Part shown: one piece after another, positions 41,301-46,603 of the stretch
Layout of the letters: every line of letters begins with the position of its first letter
Position numbering within the stretch: position 1 is the first letter of the stretch
Source of the DNA: Luteolibacter arcticus
GTDB taxonomy: Bacteria > Verrucomicrobiota > Verrucomicrobiia > Verrucomicrobiales > Akkermansiaceae
Direction: 5' to 3'
NCBI RefSeq assembly: GCF_025950235.1
Contig: NZ_JAPDDT010000002.1
Span: 310,001 to 374,000, forward strand
DNA: 64,000 nucleotides
The notes under the pieces: model-generated
Told to the model about the DNA's origin: nothing
Database searches by the model: none
What the model saw: only the letters and a program-made list of their open reading frames with translations
Position numbers and translations under genes: made by a program

Positions 41301-42262
41301 GCGAGGGCTCGCTGGAAACCCGCGGTTCCGTGGAAATCCTCCGTCGCAGCTCGGGCACGGCCGATTGGCTCGCCATCGACCGCATCACCCACGGGGCGTC
41401 GGCCTCCGGCAATCGCTACGGCAACTCGGTGGCGCTCGACGGCTTCTCCGGCGTGGCCGGTTCCAGTGCTGACAGCGTGAATGCGACCGGCGCAGGCGGC
41501 GCCGGTAGCGCACGGGTCCTGCAGCTCCAGTATGACCTCGGCCCGCGTCTCGCGGTGCCGGTGCTGGATCAGCTTGCGGTGGAAGGCTCACCCTTCAGCT
41601 TCACGGTGAATGCGGCGACCTTCGGGGATCCGGTCTATCCGGGCCAGCTCACGCTTGCAGTCCGGTTGAGCGATGGCAGTCCGCTGCCGCCCGCTGGCTG
41701 GCTCTCGTTCAACCCCGCTACCGGTGCCTTCACCGGCACTCCGACCGCCGTCGAAGGCCGCGACTATAGCCTCCAACTCGTGGCGACCAATCCGCTCGGT
41801 TCGCAGGTCGTGTCGAACGTCTTCCGCGTCTATCAGAACCGTGCATCAGGCTCCTTGGCAGCCGCCTACGCCGGTTGGGCTACGGGACAATTCACGCCCT
41901 CCGTGCTCTCCAACTCTGCTCTGGAAGCGAGCGTCTGGGGTATCAACGCGGACGCCGATCACGATGGCCGTGCGAACGTGCTGGAGATGCTCTTTGGCCT
42001 GAATGCCAACCAGCCGGATCAGCCGCAGCTCGTCTTCACACGGATCAGCGCGACGCAGTACACGTTGAGCTACCCACAGACCGAGCAATTCCCGGCAGGC
42101 GAAGTGGCGGTCGAGTGGTCGATCAATGGGACGACTTGGACCACCACTGGTGTGGTGCTGACCCCCGGACCGGCGGTCAGTGGCATCATCCGCGTCACCG
42201 CGTCGATCACCTCGCCGCTGGCGCAGCAGAAGGTCTTCGTCCGCATCGTGGCAGGCGATTGA
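29303..42262 (+). CDS. 4319-aa secreted multidomain adhesin-like protein
   Basis: ATG 29303 starts a signal peptide (RLLSLLACLALTGVASA). In order: cadherin/Ig-like repeats with the VNDAP linker (~40-880); a pectin-lyase-type beta-helix opened by FLVTHLLDDETVPGTLRHAI (~880-1230); a lamin-tail-like domain (LIVHEVFPATNPNQQFIEFY, ~1252-1372); three FCCH-like modules (~1550, ~1715, ~2100); a run of cadherin-like 'VLANDS...YTP...FSYTVTD' domains (~2210-3000); five near-identical ~121-residue repeats (~3031-3650); seven FG-GAP-type blades (FGQAVAIDGDYMVVGAP and similar, ~3660-4076); a putative Ig domain (AFTGTPTAVEGRDYSL); and a C-terminal domain. All are extracellular binding folds. No membrane anchor is visible, so attachment is unexplained. 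It is the last gene of the operon; a GC hairpin follows. Confidence 0.9.
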   Translation: MDLPSRLLSLLACLALTGVASAVAPSLTNISTLDGGSEDQDTTISYDDLANEANEFDGDGDVIVFRFKSLSSGTLKKNGTAVAVDGTLAAGEEWVWTPAPNANGTLEAFTVRAFAGGQESFGDEPVDIAVDAVNDAPSFTAGANVTVNEDSGAYSQNWATGISPGPANENSQDVSFTITSNSNAALFSAGPAVNDLGRLTFTPAANANGTATIGVRVVDNGGTANSGTNQSAIQTFTINVNPVNDAPSFTDTNVNVAEDSGAFSQANWATNISPGPADESGQTTSFTITNNTNAALFSTAPALTASGTLTFTPAANENGSATISVRINDDGGTANGGANQSAVQTFTITVTPQDDAPTITATMNGTAAAPLLDTASTLPGGEAGPVPAQKVFQDATIADVDHNKPSPESLIVVVTVPSIAESYGTFALPGSTVANVSGGKTYTLSGQSPSNATADIKLATFTPLSNAHPVGLYNFGITVAVRDGTPLSATPLTPTLNVKSVSDLPTANASLAVASITDAGPVSPFRLTVNDVDEGDTFSVTITETSTTLRGALSATTVTGAAAQIGTAIQNLVYTPFQQNANQTATFDFDVTDVHPDGSTGTVGPPATPVKRSVSLPITFVNDAPEFTGLTTSLIRMTDDPGALPVYPFSSISIIDGDPAQVVTVTLSLGDQAQGSFSGPVGTFSSTNVITGTVSEITTKLRQVRFVPTPGRIPVNSSETITITITLNDGTASVSNNQTQVEVTAVDGAPSLLWNGNPVFPLSSSPALIDPSTGPKPFAQVTISDVGQVEVTVALDTVAKGSLSNLGAFVETPAGSRSYRFTGTAAAAQTAIRAINYDINPNYLFPPNQPGRTDFTISATDSALNFTSRVLPILLTSDARSFLVTHLLDDETVPGTLRHAITHAVNNDVIVFALPSYPATIRLNKTKGPLVLTKHLSFRGPGADKLTITGDSNANATTDSGDVQLFRIFASVQIQGVRLARGFADTGGAAFVGRLAPTASPGSLVIEDCVIANCLASQWGGAIDVYDGALKVSRSVFENNALNASAGLGGGAVSLFTNHACSFTNTTFSGNSQPASTGLGGGALYVENDTPTQFVQTTISHCTFAGNADAAISGGDPDLGASSLFNNVSNSRVLLANNIFADFSTRNLKVYGSAEIVSNGGNISNDNTTTEFLQGGTADNTVLLGHITDKRNLDPKLAPIATLEGTTRGHRLLPDSPAVGTGIAGVSAVDQRGVIRNATCDMGAIDANALGKLIVHEVFPATNPNQQFIEFYMPRDQASLDLTGYEVWIDGEKRHTFTAQVIAPGHGLVLAETLITAAGSTPVIVSDESLDLLQRGRMELRKPFAAGNAVVEAVSFVAAFANATTPSVTDDYSTGSITLAPQYQGAAFAPHRLVQAPPTGGILIGANGAATSPGADTAGTPFGEDNAYPIATIDSFEITEDVAQTLMVRANDLDADGADELFIVDLNQTLSAIPPVSNKSTISTTSGATVTVTPAGSPLRGTAVNFDPRVAFNHLPEGARFTDTFAYSIVDVGGGAVGGYADGGTTKTLVTAPAHRLVTGASVTIRDAGFAGYNVAHTITVVDDDHFSIPVAFLGNPAPLLRGRWQAAALRTPSARDEALVQVSVLGRNDPPTPAADSVATNEDTILRVFADPRVSNIALDTDALYPAPRTFNGTGILANDTDPDTDGNPFTQLKVIGVCQAKAIGGFSGTAGVSPVTVTAPGHGLSTGATVLISGYGGHPSYNGYHVVTVASVDTFTLPIAFVDDAATKGLWAVLTNENRLSTTSKDGAAVTLEIRANRNQTNLVYNPRPSAFLDGLADGESSTDTFYYAAEDNHGAVSLAQLSVVVAGVNNDPVPSDNPPGLAALDPLLTGGLTAPQLLDGSAVLHLLPASGTPGRVNVSIRPPGGAFGDIIVIDGLDQTDEDTELDLVSADILANDSDIDRTDVLSLEIRAGQNVSREGAAISLSPDGATLTYDPTGSATLQALAFKERVIDTFTVTVFDGIARVNTLIAVMVEGRNDSPTTNNLALTINEETLLEVPTPGLLFSGLDIDQNTLLPDNRKFLKPTDAFPTNVFAAKVNVLLDRRDGSIDTFASISGTPGATAVVSTDHGLVSGEEVVLLGSGALTGQFVVTKIDGNTFSVPVAYNAAFASLGGGTWTVLASTFQYDPRESVFSDLPGGPTYTLQGLAVGETFVDSYTYTLQDGSFLFANDDIYRIEADRSDIELKVLLNDVSLEGLATGRRIVAVGPLSGAGTAVLNGDQSLIYTPETGFVGDEVFSYTIEDNLGNRDTAMVTARVTIDRLNGNLRANDDQFTVAAGQAPLVDVLANDSIIPATGDPLTLASISSAPDEGGLAVIENGKVRYTPNPSITTFPYTETFEYTMNGGGTTAATATVSMLVVNRANTLNVRADAFSVPVGSVSNTLNVLENDNILPGNGENLDIVSVTTAAHGTVTVMNGVALSYTPAAAFLGTDSFSYSVTDGLGGTGIASVTVKVGYLTINSDIFSVAFDDPGKLTDDGTTVLDVLANDNVLQGGSGQLTITNITPASAAVGAISVTPGGTSLTFNPAAGATGQQDFTYTVTDVGGRTSTGTVTVVVIAGGIRASSDYFTVQGDSQSTELTVLSNDLRISDLPGALSVASIGTGLDAPDQGGTVEVSADFKKLVYTPATGFRGVESFTYTVTDGDSTDTARVSVRSTDGEMVAGDDAFLVFRGSSENRLPVLANDRVIPDGGQQIFITAVGDDPSNVSNPAYRGTLDIIEDGAALRYTPNALNPAGNYIETFTYEISAGGTDRREAVISIEVLNRAGARDLETNHDRFSVRSDSTGTLLPVLANDSVLPASASEWIITEVTTPSNGAVQIVGSNLLYAPQPGFVGTEVFTYKVSDGFGGTGQADVTVKVGDISVSDDHFTLIAGDGVVALDVTANDGILRTSFPETPLPSQADFTLTTARAITLDPVNAGTAVVADGKVSYTPDASFTGRAALTYWVQDDSGNEYPGVAHIDQRTAGEDRDSATVSITVTGVNDAPRMVNAETNGLNDKSTLHPFPNVTVIEYDSQRLEPVVIRVSFAAERGILAGGGFTLVSPGVIEFTGTAAQATIALRALVFTPTIDRIVVGTTEDTQFTVSMDDSYVTTPVIEDSTVTTVTPVNDAPTLLNAVTSATNDKTPIKPFPASTFVEIDDLTVQPLEVIVTYPGDRGTLAGAFTQISPGVLKFNGTAAQATTALRGLVYTPVENRITVGTTENTKFTVSIDDGFTTVPVIVDTAIMTVTPVNDAPVLTGTAPGATNDKTPVKPFPSVTLMEVDDLTIQPLEVTVSYEGDHGTLAGTGFTQIVPGTLVFNGTAAQATTALRGLTYTPFIDRIFIGTTEDTHFTVDIDDGFTPALITDDETVITVTPVNDAPQLLGAIPGATNDKTAMNPFATSTVIEVDNLAGQLVRVRVTFPADRGTLSGPGFTLIAPGVLEFYGTAANATIAIRGLVFTPFLDRITVGTTEQTRFTVSLNDAVVSTPVIVDTAVVTVTPVNDVPVITGTVDDQELYQRSSLRPFVGVNITDIDDLAVQPLTVTIQIDNAIKGTLSNLVGFTLLSEGSGTYRMTGSPAAVSTALRGLVFTPTPGTRITPTAPEIARLTITIQDGFAAPVIDDITTIEILHAEVDQLLALGATGLDASQTGAGFGTSSAISKDTLVIGSPLRDTPSVDVGRVQIYERSSGFGAPWGQVADIGGTDAGAGDLFGQAVAIDGDYMVVGAPGFDQPGGSNAGAAYIFQRNPTNQNAWTQVAKINPPVINGSGGDAFGSAVALQGDTVLIGAPNANLTGAPRSGRVFVFKRGATPSAWTLSQTLVAADNRVSGQLNDSEFYGAAVAIDGNTVVIGSHGANYAGNSTLWNFGAAYIYTRPTAAGGFTEFKRLDQFDGTEAKAYGGFGYAVDISGDRIAVGVHSVNAPFGGLKPGRVRIYERDSGGANQWGLVREAAPADGVTSRYFGYSVAISGNLLLVGAPAGSEGSLETRGSVEILRRSSGTADWLAIDRITHGASASGNRYGNSVALDGFSGVAGSSADSVNATGAGGAGSARVLQLQYDLGPRLAVPVLDQLAVEGSPFSFTVNAATFGDPVYPGQLTLAVRLSDGSPLPPAGWLSFNPATGAFTGTPTAVEGRDYSLQLVATNPLGSQVVSNVFRVYQNRASGSLAAAYAGWATGQFTPSVLSNSALEASVWGINADADHDGRANVLEMLFGLNANQPDQPQLVFTRISATQYTLSYPQTEQFPAGEVAVEWSINGTTWTTTGVVLTPGPAVSGIIRVTASITSPLAQQKVFVRIVAGD
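38395..40250 (+). repeat. five tandem ~121-codon coding repeats
   Basis: Units of about 360-370 bp begin near 38395, 38758, 39118, 39490 and 39855. Each encodes VNDAP - NDK - P(F)P - EV/EID - EVTV - RGTLAG - FTQISPG - FNGTAAQATTALRGLVYTP - GTTE - TVTPVNDAP. The middle copies are the most alike, suggesting recent unequal recombination; the fifth is the most diverged. Confidence 0.85.
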
Positions 42263-42271
42263 TTTGAAAAC

Positions 42272-42291
42272 GGGGGCACGCTGGTGCCCCC
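42272..42291 (+). terminator. hairpin at the end of the giant operon
   Basis: GGGGGCAC-gctg-GTGCCCCC forms a perfect 8-bp stem with a tetraloop, 9 bp after the stop codon. No T-tract follows, so it may be a Rho-dependent or stabilising hairpin rather than a classic intrinsic terminator. It lies between the convergent giant gene and argJ. Confidence 0.5.
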
Positions 42292-42324
42292 CGCTCTCCG
42301 TCAAGGTTTGGCGATCAAAGCGGT

Positions 42325-42414
42325 GCATGCCTCCGGCGTGCAACAGGTCCGGCAGACATCCTGTCTGTCGCCCCCCAGGATGCGGGCGATCCTTTCGCAC
42401 GCCAGAGGCGTGCG
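42325..42414. repeat. REP-like palindrome cluster between the giant gene and argJ
   Basis: Three hairpins occur in 90 bp: GCATGCC/GGCGTGC (42325-42341), CAGACA/TGTCTG (42353-42367) and GCACGCC/GGCGTGC (42397-42413). The first and third share nearly the same arms, as in a REPIN, and enclose the second. No gene is visible here. Confidence 0.6.
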
Positions 42415-42436
42415 CCACGTTCGGACGATGCCCCTT

Positions 42437-43690
42437 CTATACCAGCCCGTCCTTGCGCGCCTGCTTCCAGTAGGCGTACTCGGAGCGATTGAAATCGATG
42501 TACTCGGGCGAGAGGTCGCTACTATACATGCAGTAGTCGGCGTCGCCCTGGTTCAGGTGGATCTCGATCTTGAACTCTGGCTTGGCGGCGATCTCGCGCA
42601 GCTCGTCCATCGGCGTGGTCGCTTGCAGGCCGCCGAGGCAGGCGGGCTTGCCGTCGTAGAAGATGTCCACGAGTTCCTCGCGAATGCGAGCGCGCGAGTA
42701 GCCGACGGCGTGGAGCACGCGGCCCCAATTCGGGTCGCCGCCGTTCCACGATGACTTCACCAGCGCCGACTTGCAGACCGCCTCGGCGACGAGCTTGGCA
42801 TCCAGATAGGTGCGGGCGCCCTTCACCTCCACGGTGACGAACTTCGTCACCCGCTCGCCATCGCGGACGACCGCTTGCGCAAGCTCGAGCATCACGTGGC
42901 GCAGCGCCTGGCGGAATTGGCGGCACAGCGAGCTGTTACGGCGGATCGGCGGCATGCCGGAGCGGCCGTTGGCGAGCACCAGCACCGTGTCGTTGGTGCT
43001 CATGTCGCCATCGATGGTGATGCGGTTGAAGCTTTCATCGACCCCCTCGAGCACGCCCTTGCGCAGCGTGTCGCGCGGGACATTGGCATCGGTGGTGATG
43101 AAGCACAGCATGGTGGCCATGCTTGGCGAGATCATGCCGGCGCCTTTCACGCAGCCGCCGATGCGGACGCGGTGGCCGCCGAGGTCGAAGGAAATGGCGA
43201 TCTCCTTGTGATGGGTGTCGCTGGTGATGATGGCGCGGGCCACCTCGGTGCCACGGCCACTGCCGAGACCCTGGACGAGATCGTCGAAGCGCGACTCGAT
43301 CCGCACCATCGGCATCGGCAAGCCGATCACGCCCGTGGAACACACGCCGATCTCGCTGCGGTTCAGGCCGAGCGGGGTGGCCACGCCCTTGCACATCGCC
43401 TTGGCGTCGTGGATGCCTTGGACACCGGTGCAGGCGTTGGCGTTGCCGCTGTTGGCGACGATCGCGCGGATGTCACCCTTGCGCAGGTGGGCTTGGGACA
43501 GCTTCACCGGCGCGGCCTTGACGCGATTGATGGTGAAGGTGCCGGCCGACGTACACGGGCTCTCCGAATAGATCAGCGCGAGGTCGAGACGTTCGGCGGC
43601 AGGGTTCTTGATGCCGCAAGATAATGCGGAGCACTGGAAACCGCGCGGCGCGCCGACGCCGCCTTTGATCCGGGTGACGGGAAAGTCCAT
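42437..43690 (-). CDS. argJ: bifunctional glutamate N-acetyltransferase / amino-acid acetyltransferase ArgJ
   Basis: 417-aa ArgJ. It transfers acetyl from N-acetylornithine to glutamate and, in bifunctional forms, makes N-acetylglutamate from acetyl-CoA. Family motifs: GGVGAPRGFQC, RVKAAPVKLSQAHLRKGDIR, VANSGNANACTG, STGVIGLPMPM, and the autoprocessing site KGAGMISPSMATML, whose Thr (about residue 193) becomes the nucleophile of the beta chain. The C-terminal half has GDMSTNDTVLVLANG and SWNGGDPNWGRVLHA. Mono- versus bifunctionality cannot be decided by eye. It lies 43 bp downstream of argC on the same strand, an arginine-biosynthesis pair. Confidence 0.96.
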   Translation of the reverse strand: MDFPVTRIKGGVGAPRGFQCSALSCGIKNPAAERLDLALIYSESPCTSAGTFTINRVKAAPVKLSQAHLRKGDIRAIVANSGNANACTGVQGIHDAKAMCKGVATPLGLNRSEIGVCSTGVIGLPMPMVRIESRFDDLVQGLGSGRGTEVARAIITSDTHHKEIAISFDLGGHRVRIGGCVKGAGMISPSMATMLCFITTDANVPRDTLRKGVLEGVDESFNRITIDGDMSTNDTVLVLANGRSGMPPIRRNSSLCRQFRQALRHVMLELAQAVVRDGERVTKFVTVEVKGARTYLDAKLVAEAVCKSALVKSSWNGGDPNWGRVLHAVGYSRARIREELVDIFYDGKPACLGGLQATTPMDELREIAAKPEFKIEIHLNQGDADYCMYSSDLSPEYIDFNRSEYAYWKQARKDGLV

Positions 43691-43733
43691 GGGTGGGTTT
43701 GCAAGGGTGTGGGGCGGAGACGCTGAACAAATC

Positions 43734-44780
43734 TCACGCCGTTTGCAACCCGGCGGTCTCCGGGAGGCCGAAGATGAGGTTGAATGACTGCACCGCCTGC
43801 GATCCCGCGCCCTTGCCGAGGTTGTCCTCCGCGCTGGTCAAAATAACACGACCGGTCCGCGCATCGTGCGCCCAGCCGATGTCGATGAAGTTGGTGCGCG
43901 TGACATTCTTGGTGTCGGCACAGCCGCCCTTGCCTAGCAGACGGACAAACGCCGCGTCCCCGTACGCACTTTCCAGCGCCTCGCCGATCGCGGCGGGATC
44001 GATGCCTTCCGTCAGCTTCGCCGTGGTGGAGGTGGCGATGCCGGAGTTAACCGGGACCAGGTGCGGGATGAAAGTGATGACCACGCTTTCACCGGCCGCA
44101 ATTGATAGCTCCTGCTCGATCTCGGAGAGGTGGCGGTGCTTCGGGATGCCGTAGGCGCGCACGCTCTCATTGCACTCGCAGAAGAGCAGCGAGACATCGG
44201 CCTTCTTGCCGGCTCCGCTGACGCCGCTCATCGAGTTCGCCACGATCGTGGCCGGATCGATCAGGCTGGCCTCCAGCAGCGGGATCAGCGGCAGCAGGAT
44301 GCTGGTCGGGTAGCAACCGGGCGAGGCGACGAGCCGCGCCTCCCGGATGGCACCCGCCCGGATCTCCGGCAGGCCATAGACCGCCTCATCGAGCAGCGCC
44401 GGTGCTGGATGGGGGTGGCCGTAGAATTCCTCGTAAACGTCGGCATCGCTCAGCCGGAAATCCGCGCTCAGGTCGATGACCTTCAGCCCGCGCTCCAGCA
44501 GCGCGGTCGCGATTTCCGCCGCCACCCCGTGCGGCAGCGCGAGAAACGCCGCCTGCGCACCGGTCGCGGCGATGGCATCCGGATCGGGCTCCATAAACGG
44601 CAGCTCGGCCCCCGGCAGCTTGCGGAAGCGCGGAAAGACGGCGGACAAGGGCTTGCCGGCCTCCTGGCGGGAGGTCGCGGCCACCAATTCGACCTGCGGG
44701 TGGACCAGCAGCAGGCGCAGGAGTTCCTGCCCTGTGTAGCCGCTGGCTCCGACAATCGCGCATTTGATCCGTTCCGTCAC
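43734..44780 (-). CDS. argC: N-acetyl-gamma-glutamyl-phosphate reductase ArgC
   Basis: 348-aa ArgC, the NADPH-dependent reductase producing N-acetylglutamate semialdehyde in arginine biosynthesis. The N-terminal NADP fold shows AIVGASGYTGQELLRLLLVH; then come FLALPHGVAAEI and VIDLSADFRL; the catalytic cysteine is in VASPGCYPTSILLPL (about residue 156); HRHLSEIEQELS and FIPHLVPVNSGI carry conserved substrate-site residues. Length and motifs are normal. It is the first gene of the argC-argJ pair; its promoter must lie in the ~85 bp shared with the divergent tRNA gene. Confidence 0.96.
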   Translation of the reverse strand: MTERIKCAIVGASGYTGQELLRLLLVHPQVELVAATSRQEAGKPLSAVFPRFRKLPGAELPFMEPDPDAIAATGAQAAFLALPHGVAAEIATALLERGLKVIDLSADFRLSDADVYEEFYGHPHPAPALLDEAVYGLPEIRAGAIREARLVASPGCYPTSILLPLIPLLEASLIDPATIVANSMSGVSGAGKKADVSLLFCECNESVRAYGIPKHRHLSEIEQELSIAAGESVVITFIPHLVPVNSGIATSTTAKLTEGIDPAAIGEALESAYGDAAFVRLLGKGGCADTKNVTRTNFIDIGWAHDARTGRVILTSAEDNLGKGAGSQAVQSFNLIFGLPETAGLQTA

Positions 44781-44864
44781 GGCGCGGAAAATGCATGATT
44801 TTCAAGGCTTGCCAACCGGGATTTGCCCTGATTGTCTGCCCGCCCCGTCGCCAACGTGGTTAAA

Positions 44865-44941
44865 CGGGCTGTAGCGCAGTCTGGTAGCGCACCTGCCTGG
44901 GGGGCAGGGGGTCGTGGGTTCGAATCCCGCCAGCCCGACCA
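44865..44941 (+). tRNA. tRNA-Pro, anticodon GGG
   Basis: 77-nt cloverleaf. Acceptor stem CGGGCTG/CAGCCCG (44865-44871 with 44931-44937), discriminator A, encoded CCA end. The D-arm has GCGC..GGTAGCGC; the anticodon stem CCTGC/GCAGG encloses loop CTGGGGG with anticodon GGG at 44899-44901; the T-arm loop is TTCGAAT. C1:G72 with A73 is the bacterial proline identity set. Confidence 0.96.
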
Positions 44942-44947
44942 CCAAAG

Positions 44948-44979
44948 CCCGGCACCCAAGACTTTGGGTGCCGGGTTTT
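44948..44979 (+). terminator. strong intrinsic terminator after tRNA-Pro
   Basis: Twelve-base-pair perfect stem CCCGGCACCCAA / TTGGGTGCCGGG with a 4-nt loop, followed directly by TTTT, seven bases after the tRNA CCA end. Confidence 0.92.
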
Positions 44980-45000
44980 GGCCGGGACGCGTGGTTACGA

Positions 45001-45082
45001 GGAGAAAATGACGCGTTGCGTTCCTCGGACGGTGCTTCAAAATCCCGCTCAACGTCGGGGAGAAAGGTGACGTAACGCATCC
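45001..45082. repeat. two imperfect direct repeats downstream of the tRNA
   Basis: GGAGAAAATGACGCGTTGCG (from 45001) and GGAGAAAGGTGACGTAACGC (from 45059) are about 58 bp apart and share GGAGAAA, TGACG and a GCRTYCC end. They sit in the otherwise empty stretch between the tRNA terminator and the small membrane protein gene. Possibly remnants of a short repeat family. Confidence 0.35.
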
Positions 45083-45122
45083 ACGGGCACCAAGTCTCCG
45101 AGCAGACGCAAATCCTTTCCCA

Positions 45123-45398
45123 ATGGACCCTGACAATTCCCCTCCGTTTCTCGTCCCTGTTCTCCAGATCGTGGCATTCATCTGTGGCTTTGCCGCTGTC
45201 CTGCTGCTGCTGGGCGCGTTTGGCAGTGCCAAGGATATTGCGAAGGCCAACTTTGTGCATGCACTCATGTGCTTGGGCTCGGGGATCGGCCTCCTGTGGA
45301 TGGCCAAGGTGTTAGAACTCTTGCACAAGATCGCGTTCGCGAAGAGCGGACTGCCAGATGCAACGGCTCCCCCTGCCGAGCCCGTGACGAGGATGTAG
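45123..45398 (+). CDS. small two-helix membrane protein
   Basis: 91-aa protein from ATG 45123 with two clear hydrophobic segments, FLVPVLQIVAFICGFAAVLL and FVHALMCLGSGIGLLWMAKV, joined by a short polar loop (GAFGSAKDIAKAN) and followed by a short polar tail. I recognise no family. No good ribosome-binding site is visible. The opposing frame (44777-45670, minus) runs through the tRNA and its terminator and is not believable, which favours this reading. Confidence 0.55.
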   Translation: MDPDNSPPFLVPVLQIVAFICGFAAVLLLLGAFGSAKDIAKANFVHALMCLGSGIGLLWMAKVLELLHKIAFAKSGLPDATAPPAEPVTRM

Positions 45399-45506
45399 GA
45401 GCCGTTCACCTTACGGCGGCAGACGGCACGAATCCATTGCGACCTTGGGATCTCCGGGCGCGCCGTGGAGGTGAAAGCGCACGGGCGGCTTTCCGGCTTC
45501 CAGCGC

Positions 45507-46391
45507 TCAGTTCGACTTGCGGCGGCGCAGCAGCATGAGGGCACCCATGCCGCCCAGCAGGGTGAGCGGGGTCGAAGGCTCGGGGATGACGGTGATGAGG
45601 ACGCCACCCTCCGATTCCACGGCGCTGAATGCGGTTGGGTCGATGGCACCATCCCACTGGAGCGTGCCATTGGTCAGGAAGCCGTCCTCGGCCAAGGCCG
45701 TGAGACTGTAGTTCCGGAAGAAGAGGGAGCCGGTCGATGCGGTGCTGAAGTTGAGCGACTGCGATCCTCCGCCGTAGAACCCGCTGTAAAAGCTGCCTCC
45801 GTCCACGGAGATCGTGCCGCCGGTGAAATCGATGATTCCCGGGCCGTCGGCAAATGAGATCATGGTGGCGCTCAAGGTGCCCCCCGTCATCGTGAACGAG
45901 CTGATGGGTTTGAATTCGTTGGCGATGTTGACCGTGCCACCGGTGATGGTGAAGTCGCCGAAATCCGCCCGGTTGAGAAAGTTGCCGCTGAAATTGGCAA
46001 TGCCGGCGGAGACCGTGATGTTAGAGTCGCTGTTGCGGACGATGTTGTCGGAGGTGCCTTGGTTGAAGGTGCCGCCCGCCACGATTAGCGATCCGCTGCC
46101 AAGCTGGATCCATGCGTTGCCTCCGGCTTGGGTCCAACTGCCGCCGTTGAGCACGAGTGCCCCTCCGTTGTGGATCGCCAGGTCACCGCCCGGGGTGTAG
46201 GTGACGGCACCTGAATTGATTTCGGCCGTGTTGCCGCTCGCGGTTCCGGGCACTTCACCGCCCTCCCAATTGCCCCCCGTAAGATAGTCGCCGGTCCCGC
46301 CGCCCCATACTACTGTGGCAGCCGACAGGCCGTTCATGGGGAGAAAGGTCAGGAGTACAAGAGGTGCAACGACACGGCAGACGGATTTCAT
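45507..46391 (-). CDS. PEP-CTERM sorting-domain protein with autotransporter-like beta repeats
   Basis: 294-aa exported protein. N-terminal signal peptide (VVAPLVLLTFLPMNGLSAA), then an 'VVWGGGTGDYLTGGNWEGG' start typical of PATR-like passenger proteins, and repeated Gly-rich beta turns (VAGGTFNQG, ITGGTVNIA, MTGGTLSA, FTGGTISVDGG) suggesting a parallel beta-helix. The C-terminus VIPEPSTPLTLLGGMGALML followed by RRRK is a complete PEP-CTERM signal: PEP motif, membrane helix, basic tail. It should be cleaved by an exosortase and displayed or released at the surface; no exosortase is in the window. Confidence 0.92.
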   Translation of the reverse strand: MKSVCRVVAPLVLLTFLPMNGLSAATVVWGGGTGDYLTGGNWEGGEVPGTASGNTAEINSGAVTYTPGGDLAIHNGGALVLNGGSWTQAGGNAWIQLGSGSLIVAGGTFNQGTSDNIVRNSDSNITVSAGIANFSGNFLNRADFGDFTITGGTVNIANEFKPISSFTMTGGTLSATMISFADGPGIIDFTGGTISVDGGSFYSGFYGGGSQSLNFSTASTGSLFFRNYSLTALAEDGFLTNGTLQWDGAIDPTAFSAVESEGGVLITVIPEPSTPLTLLGGMGALMLLRRRKSN

Positions 46392-46422
46392 GGGGGCAGG
46401 GTTAAAAGGGTTTGCGACTGCA

Positions 46423-46452
46423 ATTTAATGCAATCACGGGTGGAAATGTCAG
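46423..46452 (-). promoter_or_regulatory. candidate sigma-70-type promoter of the PEP-CTERM gene
   Basis: On the minus strand, CTGACA (46452-46447) and TTAAAT (46428-46423) are separated by 18 bp in an AT-rich patch unusual for this window. The predicted start of transcription would be about 25 bases upstream of the ATG. Confidence 0.35.
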
Positions 46453-46603
46453 CAATTATTTCTCGGAAGTGTTAATGACTCCGTTTCTTCCGATAGGAGA
46501 CATCCGGAAGGCGCTTTGTTATGCCCTCACGCTGGCCCTCAGTACCGGGGTCCGCAGAATGCTGCATCGACGCGGCGGCTTCGGTGGCTAGCGTCGCCGG
46601 TGC

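Noticed and set aside
44777..45670. 297-aa minus-strand frame downstream of argC
   Set aside because: It reads through the tRNA-Pro gene and its terminator.
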